Positions 53,746-62,337 of a stretch of 64,000 bases of DNA are shown one piece after another. A program made the position numbers and the translations under genes. Every line of letters begins with the position of its first letter. Position 1 is the stretch's first letter. The notes below the pieces were generated by a model, which had not been told where the DNA came from, searched no databases, and was given only the letters and a program-made list of their open reading frames with translations. The DNA is from Pseudomonas sp. CC120222-01a (GTDB lineage: Bacteria > Pseudomonadota > Gammaproteobacteria > Pseudomonadales > Pseudomonadaceae): assembly GCF_003097235.1 (NCBI RefSeq), contig NZ_QEQQ01000005.1, positions 1-64,000 on the forward strand, given 5' to 3'.

Positions 53746-54489
53746 GTGAGCAAACAGCCCGACCGCCTTTTCGCCCAACCTCTGGAGCAAGTCCCCGACT
53801 TCGTGTTCAACGAAGACGTGGTGCGCGTGTTCCCGGACATGATCAAGCGCTCGGTGCCCGGTTACCCGACCATTGTCGAGAACCTTGGCGTGCTGGCCGC
53901 GCGCTTCGCCCAGCCGAACACCGCGCTGTATGACCTGGGCGCCTCCCTGGGTGCCGTCACCCAGTCGCTGCGCCGCCATGTGCGCAGCGACGGCTGCCGG
54001 GTGATCGCAGTGGACAACTCCGCCGCGATGGTCGAGCGTTGCCGCCAGTACCTCACCGCCCAGGACTCGATGTTCCAGGAACTGCTGCCGGTCGACGTGC
54101 TGGAGGCCGACATCCTCACCCTGCCCTTCGAACCGGCCTCGGTGGTGGCAATGAACTTCACCCTGCAGTTCATTGCCCCTGAACAACGCCTGGCGTTGCT
54201 TGGCCAGATCCGCCAGGCACTGCTGCCAGGCGGCGCGCTGATCCTCTCCGAGAAACTGCGATTCGCCGATGACGAAGAGCAGACCCTGCTCAATGAACTG
54301 CACCTGGACTTCAAACGCGCCAATGGCTACAGCGAACTGGAAATCGCCCAGAAGCGCAGCGCCATCGAGAACGTGATGAAGCCCGACACCCTTCAAGCCC
54401 ACAAGGAACGCCTGCACGCGGCCGGCTTCACCAAAGTGGTGCCGTGGTTCCAATGCCTCAATTTTGCCTCGCTGATAGCCCTGCCATGA
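53746..54489 (+). CDS. cmoA: Carboxy-S-adenosylmethionine synthase
   Basis: The 247-residue enzyme uses prephenate and SAM to form carboxy-SAM for wobble-uridine modification of tRNA. Family segments are [55 protein letters not shown] (SAM loop), [17 protein letters not shown] and [15 protein letters not shown]. Translation starts at GTG 53746. It overlaps cmoB by ATGA. Confidence 0.96.
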   Translation: MSKQPDRLFAQPLEQVPDFVFNEDVVRVFPDMIKRSVPGYPTIVENLGVLAARFAQPNTALYDLGASLGAVTQSLRRHVRSDGCRVIAVDNSAAMVERCRQYLTAQDSMFQELLPVDVLEADILTLPFEPASVVAMNFTLQFIAPEQRLALLGQIRQALLPGGALILSEKLRFADDEEQTLLNELHLDFKRANGYSELEIAQKRSAIENVMKPDTLQAHKERLHAAGFTKVVPWFQCLNFASLIALP

Positions 54490-55442
54490 TCGATCTGTCC
54501 CCCCTCGTCCGCCGCCTGGCGGGCACGCCCCTGGCTTCCTGGTCCCAGGGTCTGCAAGCACAACTGCAAGCCAAGCTGGAAAAAGGCCATGGCGACCTCG
54601 ACCGCTGGCGCGGCGCGCTCGACGCGCTGCCGGCCCTGCAGCCCAGCGAAATCGACCTGGCTGACGGCTTGCGCCTGGATTGCGAATGCGATGACGCCAC
54701 CCGTGCGCAGATGCGCCAGGCGCTGATGGGCCTGTCGCCCTGGCGCAAGGGGCCATTCGATCTGTTTGGCGTGCATGTCGACACCGAATGGCGCTCGGAC
54801 TGGAAGTGGTCGCGGGTCGGCCCGCACCTGGACCTCAAGGGCAAGCGCGTGCTCGATGTCGGCTGCGGCAACGGCTACTACCAGTGGCGCATGCTCGGTG
54901 CCGGCGCCGACATGGTCATCGGCGTAGACCCCAACTGGCTGTTCTTCTGCCAGTTCCAGGCCGTTCAGCAATACCTGCCTGAACTGCCCGCCTGGCACCT
55001 GCCGTTCGCCCTGGAAGAGCTGCCGGCTAACCTCGAAGGTTTCGACACCGTGTTCTCCATGGGCGTGTTCTACCACCGCCGCTCGCCCATCGAGCACCTG
55101 CTGGCGCTCAAGGACTGCCTGGTCAAAGGCGGCGAGCTGGTGCTGGAAACCCTGGTGATCGAGGGCGACGAAAACCAGGTACTGGTGCCCGAAGACCGTT
55201 ACGCGCAGATGCGCAACGTCTGGTACCTGCCGTCGGTACCGGCCCTGGAGCGCTGGTTGCGCCGTGCCGGTTTCACTGACGTGCGCTGCGTGGATGTGAG
55301 CGTCACCAGCATCGAGGAACAGCGCAGCACCGAATGGATGCGCTACCAGTCGCTGGGCGATTTCCTCGACCCGAACGACCACAGCAAGACCATCGAAGGC
55401 CTGCCTGCACCGCGCCGCGCCACCCTGCTGGCGCGCAAATAA
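54486..55442 (+). CDS. cmoB: tRNA U34 carboxymethyltransferase
   Basis: The 318-residue enzyme transfers the carboxymethyl group from carboxy-SAM to 5-hydroxyuridine 34, giving cmo5U. The SAM site is [51 protein letters not shown] and [23 protein letters not shown] are typical CmoB stretches. It is translationally coupled to cmoA by the ATGA overlap. Confidence 0.97.
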   Translation: MIDLSPLVRRLAGTPLASWSQGLQAQLQAKLEKGHGDLDRWRGALDALPALQPSEIDLADGLRLDCECDDATRAQMRQALMGLSPWRKGPFDLFGVHVDTEWRSDWKWSRVGPHLDLKGKRVLDVGCGNGYYQWRMLGAGADMVIGVDPNWLFFCQFQAVQQYLPELPAWHLPFALEELPANLEGFDTVFSMGVFYHRRSPIEHLLALKDCLVKGGELVLETLVIEGDENQVLVPEDRYAQMRNVWYLPSVPALERWLRRAGFTDVRCVDVSVTSIEEQRSTEWMRYQSLGDFLDPNDHSKTIEGLPAPRRATLLARK

Positions 55443-55464
55443 AAAAGGCGTCCTTGTGGACGCC
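55441..55464 (-). terminator. Terminator for the small exported protein gene
   Basis: GGCGTCC (55447-55453), loop TTGT, GGACGCC (55458-55464). The six A residues before it (55441-55446) form the U-tract on the minus strand. A second hairpin (GTGCCGG/CCGGCAC, 55477-55499) lies next to it. Confidence 0.75.
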
Positions 55465-55512
55465 CAAATCACACCTGTGCCGGGGAGCATGACCGGCACA
55501 GCTGCTGTTGCC

Positions 55513-55716
55513 TCAGTCCTTGGCCACCTCGCGGGCCTTCTCCTGCGCCTTGCGCTCGCGCTCGGCGATGGCCTGTTGCTTGTCGCCGTGCAGGCGCTCC
55601 TGATCCTGGCGAAACGCTTGCCAGAACTGCTGGGAACGTTCGGCGCCGCCTTCGGCGTAGACACTGGCGCTGCCCAGGGCGAGGGTCGCCAGCAGCAGGT
55701 ATTTGGTCAGGTTCAT
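55513..55716 (-). CDS. Small exported protein, PtrA-like by position
   Basis: The 67-residue precursor has a signal peptide (MNLTKYLLLATLALGSASVYA) and a short, highly charged helical mature part (FRQDQERLHGDKQQAIAERERKAQEKAREVAKD). It has no cysteines and no metal motif other than one His. It is divergent from a copR-like gene, as ptrA (PA2808) is from copRS in P. aeruginosa, where the product is periplasmic and copper-induced. Homology to PtrA cannot be confirmed by eye; the call rests on size, signal and position. Confidence 0.7.
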   Translation of the reverse strand: MNLTKYLLLATLALGSASVYAEGGAERSQQFWQAFRQDQERLHGDKQQAIAERERKAQEKAREVAKD

Positions 55717-55790
55717 CGTGCTTGCCTCGTTGATAACCGATCAGACAGGGCAAGCGTACCCAGGGGCAGCTAACGCCAAGGTGAGGCGGG

Positions 55791-55808
55791 CATTACAGTC
55801 TTGCAATG
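55791..55808. promoter_or_regulatory. Cop-box-like palindrome between the small exported gene and copR
   Basis: CATTACAGTCTTGCAATG is an imperfect 18-bp palindrome with an ATTACA-like arm, as in boxes bound by CopR/CzcR-type regulators. A related ATTACAAAT occurs at about 55839-55847. It lies in the divergent intergenic region, so it could serve both genes. Confidence 0.4.
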
Positions 55809-55957
55809 TGGCCCTGGCAGACAGCCAGATAACGCCAGGATTACAAATCCGTCATCTACGCCGACGGGCGATTCGCATGCCGTAACATCCTGCCGCTTGA
55901 CCCTGAAGCCCCTACAGGCTTGAGAATCCTGCCCTTTCCAGCACACCGAGCCCGCCC

Positions 55958-56632
55958 ATGCGCCTACTGATCATCGAGGACGAACTGCGTACCGCCGACT
56001 ACCTGCAACAAGGCCTGCGTGAAAACGGCTACGTGGTCGACTGCGCCCACACTGGCACCGACGGCCTGCACCTGGCGCGCCAGCAGCCCTACGACCTGAT
56101 CATCCTCGACGTCAACCTGCCCGAGCTGGACGGCTGGACGGTGCTGCAGCGCCTGCGCGCCGAATCGGCCACGCGGATCATGATGCTGACGGCCCATGGT
56201 CGCCTGGCAGACCGGGTCAAAGGCCTGGACCTGGGCGCCGATGACTACCTGCTCAAACCTTTCGAATTCCCCGAGTTGCTGGCGCGTATTCGCAGCCTGC
56301 TGCGCCGTAACGACCAGCAACTGCAACCAAGCACTCTGCGCGTCGCCGACCTGGAGCTGGACCCCGGCCGCCACCGCGCCTACCGTGCCGGCAAGCGCAT
56401 CGACCTGACCGCCAAGGAGTTCGCCCTGCTCCACCTGCTGATGCGCCAGAGCGGCGAGGTGCTGTCCCGCACGCAGATCATCTCGCTGGTGTGGGACATG
56501 AATTTCGATTGCGACACCAATGTGGTCGAAGTTTCCATCCGCCGCCTGCGGGCGAAGATCGACGACCCGTTCGACGACAAGCTGATCCATACCTTGCGTG
56601 GCGTCGGCTACGTGCTCGAGGCGCGCGTGTGA
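55958..56632 (+). CDS. copR: Heavy-metal response regulator, CopR-like
   Basis: The 224-residue OmpR-family regulator has receiver residues E7/D8 and phospho-acceptor D51 ([12 protein letters not shown]), K101-region LKPFEF, and a winged helix with [32 protein letters not shown]. This C-terminal sequence is characteristic of the CopR/CusR/CzcR group. It overlaps the kinase gene by GTGA. The metal is not certain; copper is inferred from the family. Confidence 0.85.
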   Translation: MRLLIIEDELRTADYLQQGLRENGYVVDCAHTGTDGLHLARQQPYDLIILDVNLPELDGWTVLQRLRAESATRIMMLTAHGRLADRVKGLDLGADDYLLKPFEFPELLARIRSLLRRNDQQLQPSTLRVADLELDPGRHRAYRAGKRIDLTAKEFALLHLLMRQSGEVLSRTQIISLVWDMNFDCDTNVVEVSIRRLRAKIDDPFDDKLIHTLRGVGYVLEARV

Positions 56633-58011
56633 AGCACGCCAGCCTGTCACTGCGCCTGGGCCTGAGCGTGACCCTGATGGGCGCCGCCCTGGTGTTGCTG
56701 CTCGCCTGCCTGGCGGTGTTCGCCCTCGACCACGAACTGGACAGCCGCGCCCGCAAGGACCTGGCGCGCAAGATGCTGCAGGTGGAACACAACCTGCGGG
56801 TCGATCTGCGCAGCGAAGACCTTGGCAGCCGCGCCCATCCGTTGCTCGACCTGGTGATGGGCCACGACAACCTCAGCCTCAGCGTGCTGGCCCTTGAGGG
56901 CCGCCACCCACACCTGCTCAGCCTCGGCCCTGCACTTGAGTCCCGGGTTGGCGAACTGCATACCGATGCACGGCTGAACTACCACGAATGGCGTGACAGC
57001 AACGGCAACCAGATCCTCACCGTCACCCGGCAGATGCGCCTGCGCGACGACACCCCGGTGCGGGTGATGATGTCGCTCAACCGCGCCGACGACCATGCCC
57101 TGCTCCAGGCCTATCTGCATTCCACCCTGCTGGCCCTGCCACTGCTATTGCTGCTGATCGGCGCCGGGGCCTGGTGGCTCGTGCAACGGGGCCTGAAGCC
57201 ATTGCGCCACTTCCGCCGCATCGCCGGGCAGGTCTCTGCCCAAGACCTGCAACATCGCTTGCCCGCGACCGGATTGCCGCTGGAGCTGGCGGAGCTGGCG
57301 CGCAGTATCAACGTGATGCTCGACCGCCTGGACCAGGGTGTGCGCCAGTTGTCGCAGTTTTCCGACGACCTGGCCCACGAACTGCGTACACCGCTAAGCA
57401 ACCTGATGGGCAAGGCCCAGGTCACCCTGGCCCGCGAGCGTGATAGCGCGAACTACCGGGAAGTGCTGGAAGACAGCGTCGAAGAGTTGACCCGGCTCAA
57501 CCGCATCATCAACGACATGCTGTTCCTCGCCCAGGTCAGCCAGCCACAGGCGCAGGTGGCACTCAAGCCACTGGCATTGGCGGAGGAAGCGGTGCAGGTA
57601 AGCGAGCTGTTTGCCTTCAGTGCCGAGCTGAAGGGTATCGAGCTGCGCTTGCAGGGCTGGGGCACGGCTTTGGCAGACCGTTTGATGTTCCAGCGGGCGC
57701 TGTCGAACCTGTTGAGCAATGCCATTCGCCATGGGCCAGAAGGACAGGCGGTGAAGCTGGGCATCGAGCGCCAAGGCAGCGAGGTACGGGTGTGGGTGGA
57801 GAACCAGGGGCCGGGGATTGCCGAAGCGCATTGGCCGCAGTTGTTTGAGCGCTTTTACCGTGTGGGGTCCGGGCGTTCGCGGCTGGAAGGAGGGACGGGG
57901 TTGGGGTTGGCGATCGTGAAGTCGATCATGCAACTGCATGGGGGGCGGGTCGAGGTGAGCAGCAACCTTTCAGGGCCGACCCGGTTTAGCCTGGTGTTTC
58001 GGGCTGAGTAA
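56629..58011 (+). CDS. copS: Heavy-metal sensor histidine kinase, CopS-like
   Basis: The 460-residue kinase starts at GTG 56629, overlapping copR. It has two TM helices (about 10-30 and 165-185: [19 protein letters not shown]), a periplasmic sensor of about 130 residues, HAMP, and HisKA with H250 in [13 protein letters not shown]. The HATPase has [11 protein letters not shown], the G-box [10 protein letters not shown] and the [19 protein letters not shown] loop. Copper-sensing kinases of this group carry His residues in the sensor; H-containing segments ([11 protein letters not shown]) occur here. Confidence 0.85.
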   Translation: MKHASLSLRLGLSVTLMGAALVLLLACLAVFALDHELDSRARKDLARKMLQVEHNLRVDLRSEDLGSRAHPLLDLVMGHDNLSLSVLALEGRHPHLLSLGPALESRVGELHTDARLNYHEWRDSNGNQILTVTRQMRLRDDTPVRVMMSLNRADDHALLQAYLHSTLLALPLLLLLIGAGAWWLVQRGLKPLRHFRRIAGQVSAQDLQHRLPATGLPLELAELARSINVMLDRLDQGVRQLSQFSDDLAHELRTPLSNLMGKAQVTLARERDSANYREVLEDSVEELTRLNRIINDMLFLAQVSQPQAQVALKPLALAEEAVQVSELFAFSAELKGIELRLQGWGTALADRLMFQRALSNLLSNAIRHGPEGQAVKLGIERQGSEVRVWVENQGPGIAEAHWPQLFERFYRVGSGRSRLEGGTGLGLAIVKSIMQLHGGRVEVSSNLSGPTRFSLVFRAE

Positions 58012-58017
58012 CGGTTT

Positions 58018-58129
58018 ACCTGCACCGGCCCTTTCGCGGGCAAGCCCGCTCCCACAGGTACTCGGCAGGCCTTGAGGCTTGCGCATTACCAGTGGGAGCG
58101 GGCTTGCCCGCGAAGAGGCCGGTACAGGT
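58018..58129. repeat. REP inverted pair, type B
   Basis: The arms begin ACCTGCACCGGCCCTTTCGC and end with GCCCGCGAAGAGGCCGGTAC, matching the pair at 43232. It lies between the convergent copS and pdxJ genes. Confidence 0.9.
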
Positions 58130-58139
58130 AGCCAATCAA

Positions 58140-58880
58140 TCAGCGCGAAGCCGCGACGATCAGCGCTTTCATCTCGGCCACGGCAGCCTTGAAGCCGACG
58201 AACAGCGCATGCGCGACCAAGGCATGGCCGATGTTCAGTTCATTGATGCCCTTGATCGCCGCCACCGCCTCGACGTTGTGGTAATGCAGACCATGACCAG
58301 CATTGACGATCAGCCCCTGACCCACGCCAAACGCCACGCCATCGACGATGCGCTGCAGCTCCTCGGCCACTTCGGTCGGTGTTTCGGCATCGGCATATCG
58401 CCCGGTGTGCAACTCGATGGCCGGCGCACCAACGCGGCGCGAAGCCTCGATCTGCCGCTCGTCGGCATCGATGAACAGCGACACTTCAGCACCGGTACGC
58501 GACAGGCGCTCGACCGCTGCCTTGATCCGCGCTTCCTGGCCGGCCACGTCCAGGCCACCTTCGGTGGTCAGCTCCTGGCGGGTTTCGGGAACCAGGCAGA
58601 TATGCGCCGGGCGGATCTTTTCGGCAAAGGCCATCATCTCTTCGGTGATGCCCATTTCGAAGTTCATGCGCGTCTGCAGCACATCCTTGAGCACCACCAC
58701 GTCGCGCTCCTGGATATGCCGGCGGTCTTCACGCAGGTGCACAGTGATGCCGTCGGCGCCTGCTTCCTCGGCATCCAGCGCAGCCTTGACCGGGTCCGGG
58801 TAGCGGGTGCCGCGGGCCTGGCGCAGGGTCGCCACGTGGTCGATGTTGACGCCAAGAAGCATGCGGTTGCTGTGAGTCAC
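58140..58880 (-). CDS. pdxJ: Pyridoxine 5'-phosphate synthase
   Basis: The 246-residue enzyme joins deoxyxylulose 5-phosphate with 3-amino-2-oxopropyl phosphate to form PNP. Family markers are [55 protein letters not shown] and [12 protein letters not shown] choose GTG at 58880: AGGAGA lies about 9 nt upstream, while an ATG at 58907 would place that site inside the gene. It follows recO by 43 bp, with rnc-era-recO-pdxJ order. Confidence 0.95.
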   Translation of the reverse strand: MTHSNRMLLGVNIDHVATLRQARGTRYPDPVKAALDAEEAGADGITVHLREDRRHIQERDVVVLKDVLQTRMNFEMGITEEMMAFAEKIRPAHICLVPETRQELTTEGGLDVAGQEARIKAAVERLSRTGAEVSLFIDADERQIEASRRVGAPAIELHTGRYADAETPTEVAEELQRIVDGVAFGVGQGLIVNAGHGLHYHNVEAVAAIKGINELNIGHALVAHALFVGFKAAVAEMKALIVAASR

Positions 58881-58923
58881 GAAAGGCTCTCCTGAAGTTT
58901 GAGCCACACAGCATACGACGTGC

Positions 58924-59607
58924 TCAGCGCTTGCGAAACAGTTCCCGGCTGACCAGCGGTTTTGGCCCCAGGTGAACCGCCAGTGCCTGGCGCATCAGGC
59001 GCTTGGCCGCCAGCAAGGCGCCGGGGGCATCCCAGTCGGCCTGGGCCAGGGCCAGCAGCTCGGTGCCGTTGAACAGACCAGGTTGGGCCAGGTACACGCG
59101 CTCGAGGCCGGCATCGACCCGCAGGCGGTACAGGCCGTCCGCTTCGATCGGGTCGTCGTTGACGTCGTGACTGAGGGAAAAGGTGTAGCCCAGGTCCTCC
59201 AGCAGCCGCCACTCGAAGGAGCGCAACAGGGGTTCCAGCGGCCTTCCCTCGGCCAGCGCCTGCAAGGTCAGGGCGTAATGCTCGAACAGTTCGGGCTGCG
59301 GTGCCTCGGCCGGCAGCAGGCGCATGAGCAATTCATTGAGATAGAGGCCGCTGAACAGCGCGTCGCCATGCAGCCAGGCGGCAATGCCGACGGTGTCCAG
59401 GCGCCTGACGTTCTTCAACTCACCTTTGCCGAACAGCTCCACTTCCAGCGGAACGAACGGCCGCACCAGGCTGCCACCCTTGCCGCGCGCACGGCGCAGT
59501 ACCGCACGCAGGCGGCCCTGGGGCGTGAAGAAGTCCACCAGAGCACTGGTTTCCTTGTAGGCGCGGCTGTGCAGGACGTAGGCCGGCTGGCCGACAGTTT
59601 GATCCAT
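58924..59607 (-). CDS. recO: DNA repair protein RecO
   Basis: The 227-residue protein has the N-terminal OB fold ([34 protein letters not shown]) and helical C-terminal domain of RecO ([31 protein letters not shown]). It loads RecA with RecR on SSB-coated DNA. The zinc cysteines found in Firmicute RecO are absent, as in E. coli and other gamma-proteobacteria. A short REP element separates it from era. Confidence 0.95.
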   Translation of the reverse strand: MDQTVGQPAYVLHSRAYKETSALVDFFTPQGRLRAVLRRARGKGGSLVRPFVPLEVELFGKGELKNVRRLDTVGIAAWLHGDALFSGLYLNELLMRLLPAEAPQPELFEHYALTLQALAEGRPLEPLLRSFEWRLLEDLGYTFSLSHDVNDDPIEADGLYRLRVDAGLERVYLAQPGLFNGTELLALAQADWDAPGALLAAKRLMRQALAVHLGPKPLVSRELFRKR

Positions 59608-59633
59608 GTGCGATCTCTACTAGTCACAAACAA

Positions 59634-59707
59634 CTGTGGGAGCGGGTTTACCCGCGAATGCGGTGGTGAATCCACTGACGCATTCGCGGGTAAACCCGCT
59701 CCCACAG
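59634..59707. repeat. REP inverted pair, short variant
   Basis: CTGTGGGAGCGGGTTTACCC and GGGTAAACCCGCTCCCACAG face each other with a 34-bp middle, which itself contains CGCGAATGCG/CGCATTCGCG. It sits between era and recO inside the co-directional cluster and may modulate their relative mRNA levels. Confidence 0.9.
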
Positions 59708-59731
59708 AGTCACCTGAGCAGTCAGGTAGAC

Positions 59732-60634
59732 TTACAGGTCGCCGTAGCCCAGCGAACGCAGGGCGCGCTCGTCGTCGGACCAGCCGCCTTTGACCTTGAC
59801 CCAGAGGTTGAGCATGACCTTGGAGTCGAACAGCACTTCCATGTCCTTGCGTGCTTCGGAGCCAATGCGCTTGATGCGCTCGCCCTTGTCGCCAATGATG
59901 ATCTTCTTCTGGCCATCACGCTCGACCAGGATCAGTGCATGGATGTGCAGCACATGGCCCTGCTGCTTGAACTCTTCGATTTCCACGGTGATCTGGTACG
60001 GCAGCTCGGCACCCAGCTGGCGCATGATCTTCTCGCGCACCAGTTCGGCGGCGAGGAAACGGCTGCTGCGGTCGGTGATCTGATCTTCCGGGAAGAAGTG
60101 GTCGTTTTCCGGCAGGTGCTTGGCGATCTGGGCTTCCAGCGCTTCCAGGTTGTGGCCCTGCTGCGCGGAAATCGGCATCACTTCGGCATTCGGCAGTTGT
60201 TCCTGCAGCCACTGCAGGTGCGGGATCAACTCGGCCTTCTCTTCCATGCGGTCGGTCTTGTTGACCGCAATGATCAGCGGGCCGGTGACGTACTGCACAC
60301 GCTCCAGCACCAGCTGGTCCTCGTCGGTCCACTTGGTGCGGTCGACGACGAAAATCACCACGTCGACATCCTTCAGAGCCGCCGAGGCGTTGCGGTTCAT
60401 GTAGCGGTTCAAGGCCTTGTCGTTGGCCTTGTGCATGCCCGGGGTGTCGACGTAGATCGCCTGCACGTCACCCTCGGTCTTGATGCCGAGCATGTTGTGG
60501 CGGGTGGTCTGCGGCTTGCGCGAGGTGATCGCCAGCTTCTGCCCGAGGATGTGGTTGAGCAAGGTCGACTTGCCCACGTTCGGGCGGCCGACGATGGCCA
60601 CGTAACCGCAGCGGGTCGGATTGTTATCAGTCAT
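59732..60634 (-). CDS. era: GTPase Era
   Basis: The 300-residue GTPase assists 16S rRNA maturation and 30S assembly. G1 is [10 protein letters not shown]2 [10 protein letters not shown]3 DTPGMH, G4 NKTD, and the KH domain has [16 protein letters not shown] take ATG 60634 ([10 protein letters not shown]), 7 nt after GGAG in the rnc end; ATG 60640 is too close to it. The genes overlap by 8 bp. Confidence 0.97.
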   Translation of the reverse strand: MTDNNPTRCGYVAIVGRPNVGKSTLLNHILGQKLAITSRKPQTTRHNMLGIKTEGDVQAIYVDTPGMHKANDKALNRYMNRNASAALKDVDVVIFVVDRTKWTDEDQLVLERVQYVTGPLIIAVNKTDRMEEKAELIPHLQWLQEQLPNAEVMPISAQQGHNLEALEAQIAKHLPENDHFFPEDQITDRSSRFLAAELVREKIMRQLGAELPYQITVEIEEFKQQGHVLHIHALILVERDGQKKIIIGDKGERIKRIGSEARKDMEVLFDSKVMLNLWVKVKGGWSDDERALRSLGYGDL

Positions 60635-61316
60635 TACCATTCTCCACGCCCAGGGCGATCAATGCAGCAGCAGCGGCGACCTGCTCGGCGATACGCCGGC
60701 TGACGCCCTGGCCACGGCTCTTGTTGTTCAGCAGCACCACTTCGCATTCGACGAAGAAGGTACGGCAGTGCGGTTCGCCCTGGATGTCGACCACCTCGTA
60801 ACGCGGCAGCTCACAGCTGCGCGATTGCAGGAACTCCTGCAGGCGGGTTTTCGGGTCCTTGTTGGTGTCGACCAGGGTCAGGCCTTCGAACTCGTCGGTC
60901 AGCCAGGCGAGGACACGCTCGCGCGCGGTCTGCATGTCCGCGTCCAGGTAGATGGCGCCGATCAGCGCCTCCAGGGCGTCAGCCAGGATCGACTCACGGC
61001 GGAAGCCGCCGCTCTTGAGCTCACCCGAGCCCAGGCGCAGGTAGTCGCCCAGGTCGAAACCACGGGCCAGGCGGGCCAGGGTCTCGCCCTTGACCAGGCG
61101 GGCGCGCAGACGCGACAGCTGGCCTTCGCGGGCCTGCGGGAAGCGCTCGAACAGCGCCTCGCCGGCGACGAAGTTGAGAATGGCGTCACCGAGGAACTCC
61201 AGGCGCTCGTTGTTGCGCCCGGCATAGCTGCGGTGAGTCAGGGCCAGCAGCATCTGCTCCTGATCCTTGAAGGTGTAGCCGAGCTTGCGCTCGAGACGGG
61301 CAAGGGAAGCAGTCAT
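60627..61316 (-). CDS. rnc: Ribonuclease III
   Basis: The 229-residue endonuclease cuts double-stranded RNA in rRNA processing. The signature [12 protein letters not shown], the second metal-site region [18 protein letters not shown], and a C-terminal dsRNA-binding domain ([40 protein letters not shown]) are complete. It is first in rnc-era-recO-pdxJ, with two long stem-loops in its leader. Confidence 0.97.
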   Translation of the reverse strand: MTASLARLERKLGYTFKDQEQMLLALTHRSYAGRNNERLEFLGDAILNFVAGEALFERFPQAREGQLSRLRARLVKGETLARLARGFDLGDYLRLGSGELKSGGFRRESILADALEALIGAIYLDADMQTARERVLAWLTDEFEGLTLVDTNKDPKTRLQEFLQSRSCELPRYEVVDIQGEPHCRTFFVECEVVLLNNKSRGQGVSRRIAEQVAAAAALIALGVENGND

Positions 61317-61374
61317 GCAGCCACCCGTTGGTTGTTCAACGCGTTGTTCAAATCAACATCCTGAAAGACTGTTT

Positions 61375-61472
61375 GGCTGTGGTCCGTCGCGGCGAGCGGC
61401 GAATCTCTCGTTCCCTGAGAACACAGCCTATGTCAGAAATGCATTCGGCGCTGTCTGCAGGACAGCGCCGAA
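61375..61472 (-). other. Structured leader between lepB and rnc
   Basis: A perfect 12-bp stem (61444-61455 with 61461-61472) lies 5 bp past the lepB stop. Nearer rnc, GGCTGTG (61375-61381) pairs with CACAGCC (61422-61428) around a GC-rich loop. There is no T-run. In E. coli RNase III cuts a stem in its own leader; these stems are candidate self-cleavage sites. Confidence 0.55.
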
Positions 61473-61477
61473 GGGTA

Positions 61478-62332
61478 TCAATGGATCAGGCCGACCCGCG
61501 ACAGGTTGGGCAAGTGGCTGAGCTTGGGCTCTGGCCAGCTCATCCACACCGCGAAGGCCTTGCCGACGATGTTCCGGTCCGGAACCATGCCGTGCAGCTC
61601 TTTAGGGATTTTCGGGTCATCCCAGTAGCGGCTGTCGTTTGAGTTGTCGCGGTTGTCGCCCATCATGAAGTAATGGCCGGCCGGCACGGTCCATTGCTGG
61701 TCCGGCGGCATGCGATAACGGGTCATCTCCTTGCGGATCAGGTGCTCGGCTTCACCGAGCTTTTCCTTGTACAGCTCGGCGCTGCCCAGGGTACCTGGCT
61801 CGGCACCGACCAGCTGCTCGGCAATCGGCTGGCCGTTGACGAACAGCCGCTTGTCGTTGGTGTAGCTGATCTTGTCGCCCGGCAGGCCGACCACACGCTT
61901 GATGTAGTTGACGTTCGGGTCGCTCGGGTAGCGGAACACCATCACATCGCCGCGTTGCGGGTCACCCACCTCGATGACCTTCTTGTCGATCACCGGCAGG
62001 CGAATGCCATAGGAGAACTTGTTCACCAGGATGAAATCGCCCACTTCCAGGGTCGGTTTCATCGACCCCGAAGGGATCTGGAACGGTTCGACCAGGAACG
62101 AGCGCAGCACCAGCACGATGAACAGCACCGGGAAGAACGACTTGCCGTACTCAACCAGCAGCGGCTCTTTGTTCAGGCGCTCGACCACCGCCATTTCTGG
62201 TTGGGTGACGCTGCCCTGGTAGTTGGCGATCGCTGCCCGCCGGCGCGGGGCCAGGAACAGCAGATCGATCAAACCCAGCAGACCGCAGACGAAGACGGCG
62301 ATGACTAGCAACAGCGGGAAATTTAGCGACAT
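61478..62332 (-). CDS. lepB: Signal peptidase I
   Basis: The 284-residue inner-membrane protease removes Sec and Tat signal peptides. The first hydrophobic helix is FPLLLVIAVFVCGLLGLIDLLFLA and the second FFPVLFIVLVLRSFLVEPF. Catalytic S90 is in PSGSMKPTL and K145 in YIKRVVGLPGD, the same numbers as in E. coli LepB. The box GDNRDNSNDSRYWG-type motif appears as MGDNRDNSNDSRYWDD. It is 5 bp from the lepA stop, so the two form one operon. Confidence 0.97.
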   Translation of the reverse strand: MSLNFPLLLVIAVFVCGLLGLIDLLFLAPRRRAAIANYQGSVTQPEMAVVERLNKEPLLVEYGKSFFPVLFIVLVLRSFLVEPFQIPSGSMKPTLEVGDFILVNKFSYGIRLPVIDKKVIEVGDPQRGDVMVFRYPSDPNVNYIKRVVGLPGDKISYTNDKRLFVNGQPIAEQLVGAEPGTLGSAELYKEKLGEAEHLIRKEMTRYRMPPDQQWTVPAGHYFMMGDNRDNSNDSRYWDDPKIPKELHGMVPDRNIVGKAFAVWMSWPEPKLSHLPNLSRVGLIH

Positions 62333-62337
62333 AGGAC

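Noticed and set aside
23871..59707. Repeated sequences considered as a CRISPR array
   Set aside because: The repeats are widely scattered inverted pairs with gene-sized spacing and match REP elements. No regular spacers or cas genes occur.
61317..61477. Small gene between rnc and lepB
   Set aside because: Frames here (61285-61642) run through hairpins and into lepB antisense. No start with a ribosome-binding site is seen.
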